Shown here piece by piece: positions 1-10,399 of a stretch of DNA of 64,000 bases. The notes beneath the pieces are model-generated. The model was not told the origin of the DNA and made no database searches. It saw nothing but the letters and a program-made list of their open reading frames with translations. The DNA is from Aphelenchoides besseyi (Eukaryota; Nematoda; Chromadorea; Rhabditida; Aphelenchoididae): assembly GCA_024699855.1 (NCBI GenBank), contig JAMPIQ010000006.1, positions 85,039-149,038 of the forward strand, written 5' to 3'. Position numbers and translations under genes: made by a program. The number at the start of each line of letters is the position of its first letter. Within the stretch, counting starts at the first letter, position 1.

Positions 1-149
1 GATTGATTTGTTAGCGGAATCGGAAGATTGTTTTGAGGTTTTTTGTACAGAAACCAACATCCAATGTAGAAAACAGCACCAATTAGTAGAGACCAGAAGA
101 TTGATCGAAATAAATGAACATAAGTGCGACCTATAATCTTAGTTGCCAT
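1..149 (-). CDS. N-terminal part of a membrane-anchored protein (partial, runs off the window)
   Basis: An open frame starts at an ATG at 149 and reads leftward to the window edge without a stop, giving about 49 residues. It has a short basic start (MATKIIGRTYVHLFR), then a hydrophobic stretch of about 18 residues (SIFWSLLIGAVFYIGCWF) and a polar KKPQNN tail. This is the layout of a type II signal anchor, as in Golgi glycosyltransferases, or of a small membrane protein. The frame is also open upstream of the ATG, so an earlier start is possible. No family can be named from this fragment. Confidence 0.45.
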   Translation of the reverse strand, partial: MATKIIGRTYVHLFRSIFWSLLIGAVFYIGCWFLYKKPQNNLPIPLTNQ

Positions 150-1200
150 CTCTCCAATTCGAGATCGCCGACCAAAAGAATGAAAATTTTGGGAAACCAA
201 TTTCTTTTATTATGAAAATATGCAAATTTTTTCAAAAAGTTGACTTTAGTTAAAGGGATAATTACGTCGACAAGTGAACTGTTTTCAATGGCATTAACAT
301 GAACTTAGTGTTAGAAATGTAAACTTTGTGAACAACATTAAAGCCGAGTTGTCAATTTGAACTGTTTCTGTCAATTAATCGTCTGTGTAAGAACTGGATT
401 TTAGTTGAAATGCGCTATCTTGCAACGATCAATTTCGAGTAGGTTTAAAGAGGTGTGGAGCTTTTAAAAACCTTCTGTTCAGAAACGGCTTGTGACACCA
501 TACGGGCAACAGCATACAAGACCTTTAGAGTACATCATTGATATCACTCTCAGGATAGGTGTAACTTTGTCCGAGAAATCCAAATCACTAATGCACTCGA
601 TGTTCTACAAAATCTTCGATTTTCTTCTGTTGTTCATCCAATCGTCCAATCTGAGTGACAAACACTATTCCGTCTCTCGTTGATCAAGTTCTGGAATAAG
701 AAGCTGAAGGAGCATTTAAATGTTTGGAAACAGAAGTGTAGATCGATCCTATGCCACGTTGGCCATTCTTCGGGGCTATTCGTCTTGTTTCAATTCGAAC
801 TCTGTAACAATCATCAGCATCGTGACAACTCATAACTTTAAACGCTTACTTTGAAGCCTATAAACAACTTTGGTCAATTGAATTACAGTAAATGACCTTT
901 GAGGATTTGTAAAGGACGTCATTTGCGCAGTTTGTCAGCAGATCAAAAACAAAAATATGTTTAATCGGAGATTAATCCACGCAGATTTACAGTTTTCAGC
1001 GGTCAGAAAGACTAATCCACTGCAGAGTTTAATTGCAGACTACGATCACTGACATGTTCGCTGACGATCATCGAAGCACATCAACAACAAACCGAACATT
1101 ACGATTTGGAAAGAGATCAACAAAAATCGTTTTGAGCTTCAATCCATTAGTCTGGGATTAAGCGTCGATGTTCGGTTTCGAAAGAATCGGACGATTAGCG
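150..1200. other. Intergenic region, no gene recognised
   Basis: About 1 kb of AT-rich sequence between the partial minus-strand gene and the TATA box of the secreted protein gene. A 63-codon open stretch at 492-683 has no recognisable content or splice partners. I see no RNA gene or repeat here. It probably holds the divergent upstream regions of the two flanking genes. Confidence 0.5.
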
Positions 1201-1207
1201 TATAAAA
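1201..1207 (+). promoter_or_regulatory. TATA box of the secreted Ser/Thr-rich protein gene
   Basis: A clean TATAAAA lies 71 bases upstream of the ATG at 1272. That leaves room for a start site near 1230 and a 5' leader of about 40 bases. Most other genes in the window lack so clear a box, which would fit a tissue-specific, highly expressed secreted product. Confidence 0.55.
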
Positions 1208-1271
1208 AGCCAACTGAATCATCGAATAAACAGCAAACGGTTGGATTATTCGTATACGATAACATAACGTT

Positions 1272-2095
1272 ATGAAATTTCCAGTTGTTGTTCTAATTAT
1301 TTGCGTATTTTTCGGTAAGTTCTCTTTGAACTGATTGTTATTTGAGTAGTGACTTCTTTCCTAACTGTTCACATTTGTGTTTGATTTCAGTGCGCGCGCA
1401 GTTCCCTGATCTTAGTCTCACAACTTCAACAGGAAGTTCAACCTCCACTCAAAGCTCGACAAGCACATCAACTCCTTCTTCCACGTCATCAACAACCACT
1501 CAGTCAACAGTCACTTTTTCGTCCTCGACCGGCTCATCCACCACTACGTACAGTTGGAGCACCGGATCCACAACAAGGAGCACAAACGGTCACAGAAGAA
1601 ACAGAAAACACAAAAAAGGACGGAAAAATCGCCGACGGCACCAACGAAAAAACCGAAGAGCAAAAAATCGTATCAATGAGGATTTCGGTTTAATGGAATC
1701 CAACAACTCGCAATCCCAACAGCGTCCATGGCAAAATGAATGGAATAGGAATAAAACTGGGTGAGCTCTTATTAAAGCTTCTCAATCAGATTGTCATCGG
1801 CGACTTTAGTGAAAACGGTCGTTCGAATAGTTGGTCCGGCAGTCAACAATCAACCAAATGGAATGATCGAAACTCCACTGAACCTGAAAACCAATACGGC
1901 AATTCAAATCGTCAGTTTGGCAGTTCTAATTATGGTCAAGAAAGTCAATCGAGTAATTTCAATGGACATCCTAATTGGATTAATGGTCTACGTCCATTGC
2001 AAATTATTGGAAATCGGGTGACTGATGGACCTTCGTCGAGTACGAATAAACCGCAGAAATGGATGGGCGAACAGAAAAATGGAAGTCCATTCTAA
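1272..2095 (+). CDS. Secreted low-complexity protein: Ser/Thr-rich, basic block, Asn/Gln/Ser-rich tail
   Basis: Three exons (1272-1314, 1391-1760, 1810-2095) join in frame to about 232 residues. Exon 1 encodes a signal peptide (MKFPVVVLIICVFF) with a likely cleavage near VRA/QF. It is followed by about 55 residues almost entirely Ser and Thr, a likely mucin-type O-glycosylated stretch, then a dense Arg/Lys block (residues about 75-110), then an Asn/Gln/Ser/Gly-rich tail. There are no cysteines after the signal. The 49-nt second intron starts GTGAGC and ends TTTAG and restores the frame. The composition suits an extracellular coat, cuticle, gland or adhesive protein, but no family is recognised. 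The function is unknown; the secretion call is firm. Confidence 0.75.
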
Positions 2096-2199
2096 CGACT
2101 ATCGATCATTTATAGCTTCTCAATGTATTTACTGAGCATTTTAGAACAAAACGTATTTGACTGTTAAATTCGGTAAATTAACTTATCACCGGATAAATA

Positions 2200-3319
2200 T
2201 CAATAGTAATACCCGGCAGTTGCATCCCGTGGCTCTGAATAAGTGATGTGCAAATGGTCGAGAATGCGCAAAAAAGAAGTTTTCGGTATTGCATTGTCGC
2301 GAAGTACAGGTTGAAACTCTTTCATCAATCGATCCTACAAAGTCTTTATAAGATTTTGGAGGTAAAAGTAGTTCTTACCAACATAAAGGTCTGAAAACAC
2401 AGAATCTCGTTGTAAAGTTGCTGTTTTTCTGGAAGACGCAGAAAATCGAGAATATACCTGGTCATTCCCTCCAACGTTGTTGTCACTTCTTGTTCAGTTG
2501 GTTGATTGTTCGTCGTACTCGATTGACCATCAGTTTGTTCGTTAGCCGCCGGTTGTAAACGTTTTCGTGTTTGTTTCGATTTCTTTTCAACTTTCTCGTC
2601 CAGTTTTCGAATGTGATTGTAAACTTCGTGTCGTGTTGGTGTTTGCGCGCCGTTGACAATTGGATGCGTAGCTTCGTAGATCTTCGTGAGCATTTCAATT
2701 GCTCGTTTTCTGCCCATTGGACGTATGCCATGAGTATCCAGTAAGTCCTAAACACAAAATATAAACAAAATCTAACCGCACTTACATTCAATTCCTGATC
2801 CTGCATAGACATGTAATTGGGCATTGGAGTCACGCCATTCTTTTTAACGATCTTCATTGAGAAATAAGCTCCGGCATCGTTTATCTCCACAATCCTTGTT
2901 GGTGTTTTGAAATCGACCTCAACATCTTTGCTGGTTGCCGGCTGATTGTTCTCGAGAATTTCGGGAAGATCGTCGCTCTCCACGCTATGTACCAAATTTC
3001 TGATCTGATCTTCAGTCCAAACAGCGTCCGAATCCTCCAGTTTCTCCACCAACTCACGAATATTTGCAATCCCAATCGGGTCCCTTTTTGTTGTAGAAAC
3101 ATAGAGGAAATGAATAAACTTCCTCAAGTTACTGATTTTGTCCATTGTCCACAAGATTTCTAAACTACAATTCCAATTCTTAATATCGTGTGTACACTAC
3201 TAAACCCACCTTTCTCCCATCGCACAAGTCCCTTCGGAAACAATAACACGTCTCCACGGATCATCGTTTTCTTCGGCTAACTGCTCGTCAAACTCCTCAA
3301 ACGGTCCCGGTTCATACAT
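2200..3319 (-). CDS. slx4: SLX4-like structure-specific endonuclease subunit (short form)
   Basis: Four exons (3319-3210, 3164-2786, 2747-2379, 2334-2200) give about 330 residues. The C-terminal half carries the SLX4 conserved domain: a PMPNYMSMQDQELNDLLDTH block followed by GIRPMGRKRAIEMLTKIYEA, the helix-turn-helix that binds the SLX1 nuclease in known SLX4 proteins. A Lys/Arg-rich linker follows, then a terminal helix (FLRILDHLHITYSEP) typical of the family end. SLX4 scaffolds SLX1 and other nucleases to cut Holliday junctions and crosslink intermediates in the nucleus. Introns are 38-45 nt. The protein is much shorter than animal SLX4 (over 500 residues, often over 1,000), and the N-terminal half has no recognisable BTB or zinc finger. 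The start is uncertain: an alternative first exon at 3447-3456 joins in frame and adds nine residues. Confidence 0.7.
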
Positions 3320-3619
3320 CGAATAGCAAATGAAACCTGAAATTTTAAAGTTTAACAACAGTGGCTTATTAGTAGTTTGTTGTAGATCTAAGGCAGAAGT
3401 TGGTTCAAAAGAAAAAAGAATGCAAGAAGAAGTACGAGCACTGAACTTCCGACCATCTTAACGCGAAATACGAACAAATCCATTCAGGGAATTTCGTTGC
3501 GTTTGAAAGCGTTCGCTTGTTTAGCTTTACATTAAGTTCTTATTTTACTTACTCTTTTGTAACTTTTTAATGATTTGCACACACTGATGTATCACTTTTC
3601 AGATTCTCTTAGCTTACAA

Positions 3620-4330
3620 ATGACAGACTTAAATGCTCCACTCTCTGAAGCCGAACGTTCGGAATTGGCGTTGAACGATTTTATTCGCAGTCTAGTTTAT
3701 CGTTCGGGCAAATACGCCGAAGAATCCGATTTCCAAAACTTTGAACCACAACATCAGAATCCCCAGTGGTTGCACTTGGAACAGTTGATGAGAGCCGTGC
3801 GATTAGAACGTGAAGTCTGCGAAGAAGTGGACAAACTGGGCGAGTTTCTGGACTTGTCGTCGTACATTCAGGTCTGTAAATTTTGTTGGGTGCCTTCTCA
3901 TTGTTGACATTTAGATTGTTCAAGACTACTTCAGATTTTATCCGCTTGTTAATGAGCGAAAGAAGGTTGTGATCGCGATTATTCATTTGATGGTCTTCAG
4001 CCGACTATATGCTCGACGTTTACGTCAACGAATGCAAGTCGCTGGAGCCAACGAAGCATTTGCTCAACGAAATTTGGATCATTTGATTGTCTACACGGTT
4101 CTCGCCATACAACGTTTGCTGCAAAATGGACTGCATATTCATTGGGTGAGTTGTGATCCTTGCATTTGTATTTTCATTCATTGGTTAAGAATCAGTTTTG
4201 TGAAGAAGCCGTCGGCTATGAAATCATGCAGCCGTCAAGTCATTTCCCATTAACTACCACCATCGCAACGGTTTGTGTGGCTGCAATTGGAGTCGGATTT
4301 CTGGTCTACAAAACGAGATCTACGACTTAA
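3620..4330 (+). CDS. Tail-anchored all-helical protein, possibly Bcl-2-like
   Basis: Three exons (3620-3871, 3915-4145, 4196-4330) give 205 residues. The body looks wholly helical and the last about 20 residues before a short basic end form one membrane segment (TVCVAAIGVGFLVY) followed by KTRSTT. This is a tail anchor like those of Bcl-2 family proteins of the outer mitochondrial membrane. Size and layout match that family (about 200-240 residues). The segment NERKKVVIAIIHLMVFSRLY loosely resembles the BH1 helix pair, but the canonical NWGR and a clear BH3 LxxxxD are absent. I therefore treat Bcl-2 as a hypothesis. Other tail-anchored helical proteins remain possible. Confidence 0.6.
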
Positions 4331-4520
4331 ATTTTCATCTAAATAACGTTTACAAGATCTCGATATCTTTGTATTACCTCATGGTTGTATCTATCTCTCT
4401 TGTAAATCAGTAATGTACATAAATTAAGAAGAATAAGAAGGGTGTTGAGTTTACGGTTTTGGTTCGAATCCAATTTACGTTTTTTGGTTGTTTGTGTTTC
4501 CACGATAAAACGCGATTTAG

Positions 4521-6345
4521 ATGCTTGCGATCAGAAATGCAATGACGAGAATAATCGGCCAACAAAACGGCAAGTTGCGGCTGCATAGTCATTTTAAACG
4601 TGGACTTACAAGCGAAAAGCGCAGAGACTACTCGTTTCTTGAAGAATCGGATTTGAAGTACTTTGAAAAACAAATTGGAAAACAGAATGTGTTGGTTGAG
4701 GACTTGGAAACCTACAACGTTGACTGGATGAAATGGTATACAGGTCTTCGAATGTTTAATATGACTCTTGTGAACTGTTTTCAGGTAACGCGAAATGTGT
4801 TCTTACTCCCGAATCCGCTGAACAAGTGTCCGCGATTCTTCGTCATTGTTATACTCGACGTTTGGCTGTGGTTCCACAATCCGGCAACACGGGACTTGTC
4901 GGCGGTTCGGTTCCCGTCTTCGACGAGATTGTTTTATCAACACGCAAATTAAACAAACATTTCAAATTGTATCCGAGCTCAGGTATCAACCAGTCTCACA
5001 CGAATTTCATCGATTTGTTTTAGGAATCGTTGAGTGTGATGCCGGTTTCGTATTGCACGAATTAGATGAACGTCTGGAACCTCATGGTTACATGTAGGTT
5101 GCAAACTTGTAAGAATGTTCAATCGATATCAGAATGCCAATTGATTTGGGTGCTCGTGGATCGTGTTACATCGGCGGGAATATTGCGACCAATGCCGGTG
5201 GAATTCGTTTGATTCGTTACGGATCGTTACATGGAAATGTTTTGGCGTTGCAAGTTGTAGGTCTGCAAATTGTAATCATCGTACGAGTTTCAAGGTTATT
5301 CCCGATGAGCATGGAACGATTCTCGAGTTGGGTTCGAATTTGCGAAAAGACAATTCCGACTTAAAAACTTACCAGCTATTCATTGGATCAGAAGGCCAAT
5401 TGGGAGTCATAACACGGGCATCAATTTTGGTCACTCCGAAGCCAACAAGTGTTAGTTTAGCATTTTTAGGTGGGAAACAAAAGCGTACATGAAATGAGAT
5501 ATATGTTTAGGAACGAATTCCTTCAAAAATTGCACAGAAATTCTTCGAATAGCAAAACAGTTTCTCGGCGAAATTCTTTCCAGTTTCGAGTTGATGGATG
5601 CAGAGTCCATGCGATCAATCAAAGAGAACGTTGGAATGGAGAGCGTTTTGAAGTCGAATCCCGCTTTTAATTTGCTTGTCGAGATATCCGGTGGGTATCG
5701 TTCAATTGGTTGTCAATGCGATTAGAATTTTTAGGTTCAAATCAAACACATGATTCGGAAAAAATGGAAAACTTTCTGTCGCATTGCTTAGAAAACGGTC
5801 TAGCTCAAGATGGAATTATGGTACGCAGGGTTTGAGTCTTTAGCTTCAAATATACTTTAGGCAGAAAGCGGTGCAGATTCAGCGTACTTGTGGAAGCTAC
5901 GAGAAAACGCATCTTTGGCATTGAACTTTGATGGTTATGTTTACAAACATGATTTGTCTCTGCCTCTCGATCACTTTTACGAACTGAGTGATGTCGTACG
6001 TGAGCGTTTGAAGGGAACCGAATTCAAGCGTGTCGTAACCTTTGGACATGTTGGCGATGGAAATACTCATTTAAATGTGACTGCCGCCAAATTTGATCAG
6101 AAGATATACGAGCGGTAATACGCTTTTTACTTCTCTAACTCCAATCATGTTATAGTTTGTATCCGTTTATCTACGAATGGGTTCATAAGCACGGTGGAAG
6201 TATTTCAGCTGAACACGGAATTGGACGTTTGAAACGACCGTATCATCACTGTTTTGCCTCTCCGGCAAATCAACGGATCAACAGTCAAATCAAACGGGCA
6301 TTTGATCCACGTGGAATTTTATCACCATACAAAATGATAGATTAG
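4521..6345 (+). CDS. D2HGDH: D-2-hydroxyglutarate dehydrogenase, mitochondrial
   Basis: Nine exons (4521-4743, 4785-4982, 5024-5093, 5133-5256, 5295-5469, 5511-5690, 5735-5820, 5861-6114, 6156-6345) join in frame to 499 residues, the usual family length. The enzyme is an FAD-dependent oxidase of the VAO/FAD_binding_4 family that turns D-2-hydroxyglutarate into 2-oxoglutarate. Visible blocks: [16 protein letters not shown] and [18 protein letters not shown] in the FAD-binding half, [18 protein letters not shown], and the C-terminal [13 protein letters not shown] and [12 protein letters not shown] with the metal and flavin ligands. The basic N-terminus before the core fits a mitochondrial presequence; a second ATG at 4545 is possible. 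All introns are 38-46 nt. A polyadenylation signal follows at 6412. Confidence 0.95.
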
Positions 6346-6411
6346 ATATTGACCGTGCGTGTACTCTGCCCGTTAGTTGCCTTAATTGCCATATTAATTA
6401 GATTTAAAAGA

Positions 6412-6417
6412 AATAAA
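6412..6417 (+). terminator. Polyadenylation signal of D2HGDH
   Basis: AATAAA lies 67 bases past the D2HGDH stop codon, in AT-rich sequence before the next plus-strand gene. Confidence 0.6.
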
Positions 6418-6711
6418 ATTCTACGTTTTTTGTCCTTAAAGTTTACAGTCGAAAGTAACAGCATTTGAATACTCTTGTTTAAAACTGCAAAATTGAGTTC
6501 ATTAACTATGTCCATCATGAAGAACGTTTCTAGGGTGTCCGCTCTTCTTTGTTGGATTTGCAGTCAGTTGATTTTGGTGGTTCGAATAGTTTGCAAGTGT
6601 TTGGCGTTTTGTTGTCGTGATTTTGGTGTCCGAGTGTTTTAAGTTCACGACTCTTTTCTTGCTATCGATTCCTTTTAGATCTGCGCGAGTTGTACACAGT
6701 TAAGAAAAGAG

Positions 6712-7543
6712 ATGAGTATCAGTACGCCGTTGAAGAGTTTCGATGATTCGGATAGCGAAGATTTGAGTCGAATGCTCTGCTTGGATATGACCGAAGAAGA
6801 TCGTTTCATGGATCTGGGAAACAAATTGCTTCCAACGTCTTCGCAGTGTTCAGTCGAGGATTCAAAACGTTCTGATCGTGCTTCTCAATTCAACAGCTCA
6901 GTTCGGAACGAGTGTTCAAATGGAAATCAAAGCTCGTCGATGAAGAAGTTTGCTCGATTCACATTGAACTCTCAGAATGAAACTTCACAATCAATGCGAA
7001 CTGCATGGAAGTCGACGACATCAAGCAATACAAACGAGTCGGAAAGCCGACCGGAAATCAAACCGCTTACTCATTCACCAAGCTCTTCGTCTTCAGGTCG
7101 CGAACTTCTCAGTGAGGTCTTGGAACGTCAGTTAATTGCTTTAAATGGACGACAATTTCAATTTCAGAAGATCGAATTAGAGAACACGTCCAATGTCAAG
7201 AACGTTATCTAATCCAACGGGTTCTGACTGTAAGTCCTCCAACACACAAACTGTCGAGTATTTTCAGTCTCGTACTTCCGTGGCCTTACTCTCCGACTCA
7301 ATCGCCGTCTATCGTCTTAGGAAGAGTGTTGCCGATCCAAACAACGCCGTTGGTGTGATTGTCGATGTTTCGCTAAAAGTCAACGAACAAAATGAATTGA
7401 ACGATCGTTCAGTCACTTATCAGCCTGGAGATCGAGTTTTGCTTCCGAATCATCGAGGAATTCTGTACAGCGACAATGCAATTCCAGGAGTGATATTCGA
7501 GTTGTACCGTAAGGGAGAAATCATTGGCTTTTCCTGTCGATGA
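6712..7543 (+). CDS. Ser-rich protein with a C-terminal GroES/Cpn10-like domain
   Basis: Exons 6712-7126, 7168-7229 and 7268-7543 join in frame to 250 residues. The first 135 residues are polar, rich in Ser, Asn and acidic residues, and probably disordered. A short helical stretch (DRIREHVQCQERYLIQRVL) leads to a C-terminal about 85 residues that follow the Cpn10 pattern: GVIVDVS, then YQPGDRVLLPNHRG, then ISFELYR-like FELYRKGEIIGF. In chaperonin-10 the matching signature is GDKVLLPEYGG and FLFRDGDILG. A heptamer mobile loop is not obvious. True Cpn10 is about 100 residues with no such extension, so this would be a divergent GroES-fold fusion rather than the mitochondrial co-chaperonin. Family assignment rests on this pattern only. 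AATAAA follows at 7601. Confidence 0.65.
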
Positions 7544-7625
7544 GATTCCATCAAGTTTTCTTGTTGTCAGCCATTTTACTCTACAGATATTTTGACACTG
7601 AATAAAATACTTTCAAGTCAACAAT
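7522..7625. repeat. Diverged copy of a segment also present at 10152-10255
   Basis: The 3' end and downstream flank of the GroES-like gene share a long imperfect match, in the same orientation, with 10152-10255. Common blocks include GCTTTTCCTGT, TGAGATTCCATCAA and TACAGATATTTTGA, separated by small gaps. At the second copy the minus strand carries an open reading frame (KKVDGISATGKA). At this copy the minus strand gives the similar RKLDGISSTGKA but is interrupted. It is best read as a duplicated gene fragment whose copy here has decayed. Confidence 0.5.
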
Positions 7626-7640
7626 TCTTCTCAAAAATAC

Positions 7641-9971
7641 ATGTTGGAGACTCATAGCCTGAAATCCAACGTCTTAAACGTGATCTGCTGCTTATGCTTT
7701 TCTCAACTCGACATCGATGTCGAAATTCGTAAGTATGATGTTGTAAAGAGCCAATAAACGTGTTTATTGTGTTTAACAGAATGTAGCGATTCGCACATGT
7801 CAGCGTTCACTATCCGACCAAAGAACAAGGTATATGACGAGGCAACTTCAAATGTTATGCGCTCTCACTCTATGTTTTCAAACGATTGCGGTGCTCAGAA
7901 AACAACGAAGTTGCTTTTGCTGCCCGAGCACAAAGAGCTTCCTTTCTGCTCAGTCATCACCTTCCATCTGCCCGTCGATTCCCAACAGCCTACTTTAGAT
8001 TTCACTTATTCTTCTAACAACATATTTTCGTTTTGTTCACTTCTGATGTCAAAGGCAATAGATGAATTGAAAGCTCAGGGAAACGGTCATTTCGAGCGCG
8101 GCTACTATGCAGAGGCCATCAAGAACTACAACTCAGCAATTTTCATAGCGCAATCCAAAGACAAGTCGAAAGAGGAACGAGAAGCCATTTCGGTTTTGTA
8201 TACCTGTGCTTCTCAAGCGTACATCAAGATCAAACAGTTGAGTTCGATGCTTTGGATCACAAACTTTGTTGTCTTTCAGATTCGAAGAAGCTGTGAATTC
8301 GGCGACTAATGCACGGTTGTGGGATCCGAACGCTCAGAAAGCCCTCTACAATCGTGCTATAGCCAAATACTCTTTGGGAAAAATTGATCAAGCAAAAGTT
8401 GATATGGACAGGTTTCTGAAATTGGATCCTACAAACAACGAAGTCTTGAATGCGTGCAAACGTTTTGGTTTCCTCGATTTGATTGAAAAACATGACAAAT
8501 CCAAAAAAAATGGTCAAGGTTGGCGTCGGGCATTCATAATGGCCTACTTTCGTAAACATCTAAAAAAGATATGCACAAAGTTTATGGCCGGTAACGGCTT
8601 TGCAAATGAAGCAGAGCTGATAATTCCACTTCTTCGAATGGCGGTACGTTTTCAACATTCTTTCCAATTGTCTTCTCTTTCAGTTATTGTCCTCTGGTTT
8701 CGCTTCGACTTTACAATCGCTTATGTCCGGAAGTATGGTCATCGGAGATAATTCATTCCGTTCATCCAATCCATGCGCTAAACTGAATTTACCGTTTGCT
8801 TTCCAACGTCTAGCGCATTCGGACGTTGTTTTTTCCGTACTCACGTTATGGTTCCAAAAACATTCATTAATGACGTTGTTTCGCGTCATTGAACTCACTG
8901 ATATTGATTACATAATATCAAATGCTAAAGAAGATAATAATCTCTCTGTTGTTCTTCACAAAGGTATTGATCAACGAGTTTCGTGTTTAATGAATAGATT
9001 TGTAGAAAAACACTTTTCTCACGCTAAAACTTACGATCCACTTCTTCTTACAGAATTCACAAAAGATATCCTCTTGCGTGGTGAATTGGCAAAGTCGATT
9101 ACACGATTGAAAACTGTTGGCCCATTGATTGACCCGTTAAAAATGTCTTTTCCGTCGTTGAAAATCTTGAAAGTCTCTGCCTTCGATTTGAATCAATGTT
9201 TCCTGACCAGTAAGCCGATGCATAAACACGTTTCAGATGGCATTTCAGATTGGGCACGAAATCCGCCGTCATTGCCAATCGAATGTTTGTGCTTGGAAAA
9301 TGCGTCAAGATTTGACATCATCTCGACGTTTCAGTAAGTTATTAGCTAGACTTTTGTTACTTGTATATTTTTCAGCAACGTGTGCCCAACGTTGAAACAA
9401 GCGACAATATATTGTTTACTTGTTCCCGATCCGGATATCGAAGACAGAGTGATCGTAGACCCGCAATTTCGATGGAAAGCCGAACAGTTGAAAGCTTTCG
9501 CCCCCAATTTGAAAGAAGTAATTGGCACTGCTCAATTCAACGTTCATTATTCTGTAAATGATCTTGTTAACATAGCAATCAAATCATATATTGCAGGAAG
9601 TGGATACATACTTCCGATTGAAAATAATAGACAAGATCAGACAGCTTCTTTTGGCCGTAGAGAAACTTCGTTGTCCGTGGGCTAAGACAGAAGTTCTCAC
9701 TAACATTGCCTTCGTTACTGATAAAAACCGTCTTCGTATTTCACGCGCCAAACATTTGCGTTTTTTGGATATGTTCGTTGAAGATACTCGTTTGCACAAT
9801 GAACTGAAACTTGAAAGCATCAAGCTGATGGTAGGACCAGTGCCGTATAATGGGTTGTTATGCGACGCGACTAATCAGTCACATTTCGCAATGATTGTAA
9901 TCAAAGTCGCCGATGTTTTGTTCAAATTTACGTTCACGGCAGAATCGAGTTGTTCTGTTCATTTTGTCTAA
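7641..9971 (+). CDS. UNC-45-like TPR co-chaperone domain fused to a long unrecognised C-terminal region
   Basis: Six exons (7641-7728, 7780-8236, 8280-8643, 8684-9333, 9376-9553, 9597-9971) give 703 residues. Starting instead at the ATG at 8046 gives 585, beginning directly at the TPR domain. The TPRs read LKAQGNGHFERGYYAEAIKN, then VLYTCASQAYIKIKQFEEAV, then KALYNRAIAKYSLGKIDQAK, with the Lys/Asn/Arg positions of a carboxylate clamp that binds the EEVD tails of Hsp70 and Hsp90. This looks most like the UNC-45 TPR. The rest, about 450 residues, is helical with hydrophobic repeats but is not a recognisable UCS/armadillo myosin chaperone domain. No membrane segments are seen. Introns are 40-51 nt. 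A polyadenylation signal is at 9990. The upstream extension (7641-8045) is open and splices in frame but has no domain support. Confidence 0.75.
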
Positions 9972-9989
9972 CTTTTTATTGTTTGGCTA

Positions 9990-9995
9990 AATAAA
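9990..9995 (+). terminator. Polyadenylation signal of the TPR gene
   Basis: AATAAA lies 19 bases past the stop codon at 9971, an unusually short 3' UTR. Confidence 0.55.
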
Positions 9996-10101
9996 ATTTG
10001 GTGACGGCATTTAATCAGCTGAGAATAACAAACTATCCAGAGTCCTACGCACAAAGAGCTGTCGTGCACTTCAGTTGTTTCACTTCGAAATGGTCATTCA
10101 C

Positions 10102-10347
10102 TCAGAGACCGAAATCGTTGTCAGAAACTAGTTCACTGAGTTTGCATAAGTCTATTGAAGCTTTTCCTGTTGCTGAGATTCCATCAACTTTTTTACTGTA
10201 CAGATATTTTGAGGTTGAATGAAACTCTTCAACGATACTTTTGTACTGTAGTTCGGCGTCTTCTTCAGTCACTTTCAATGAAAATTTCTCCTGCAACATA
10301 AGTTTATTTTTCGAAAACATGAAAAGGAAACGTAAGAAAAGAAACAT
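10102..10347 (-). CDS. Small ORF, possibly the last exon of an unresolved gene
   Basis: The minus strand is open for up to 81 codons ending at 10102. A strong 3' splice-site-like TTATGTTGCAG at 10291-10301 suggests that the coding part may be an exon covering 10290-10102 (EKFSLKVTEEDAELQYKSI onward) rather than a free-standing gene. I could not join it in frame to the acidic protein gene upstream at 10400-10750. It is charged and helical. Part of it has a decayed relative at 7522-7625. The function is unknown. Confidence 0.35.
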   Translation of the reverse strand: MFLFLRFLFMFSKNKLMLQEKFSLKVTEEDAELQYKSIVEEFHSTSKYLYSKKVDGISATGKASIDLCKLSELVSDNDFGL

Positions 10348-10399
10348 TTTAGCGACAAAAAGATAAGATACTTAACAGTTTGAGTGCTCCACGAGACAA

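Noticed and set aside
492..683. 63-codon plus-strand open stretch
   Set aside because: No domain, splice support or conserved pattern; consistent with chance.
3427..3456. A signal-peptide-like ATG frame (MVGSSVLVLLL) at the 5' end of the SLX4-like gene
   Set aside because: The frame meets a TAG after 22 codons and none of its possible donors except one short one joins the downstream frame. A signal peptide also makes no sense for a nuclear nuclease scaffold.
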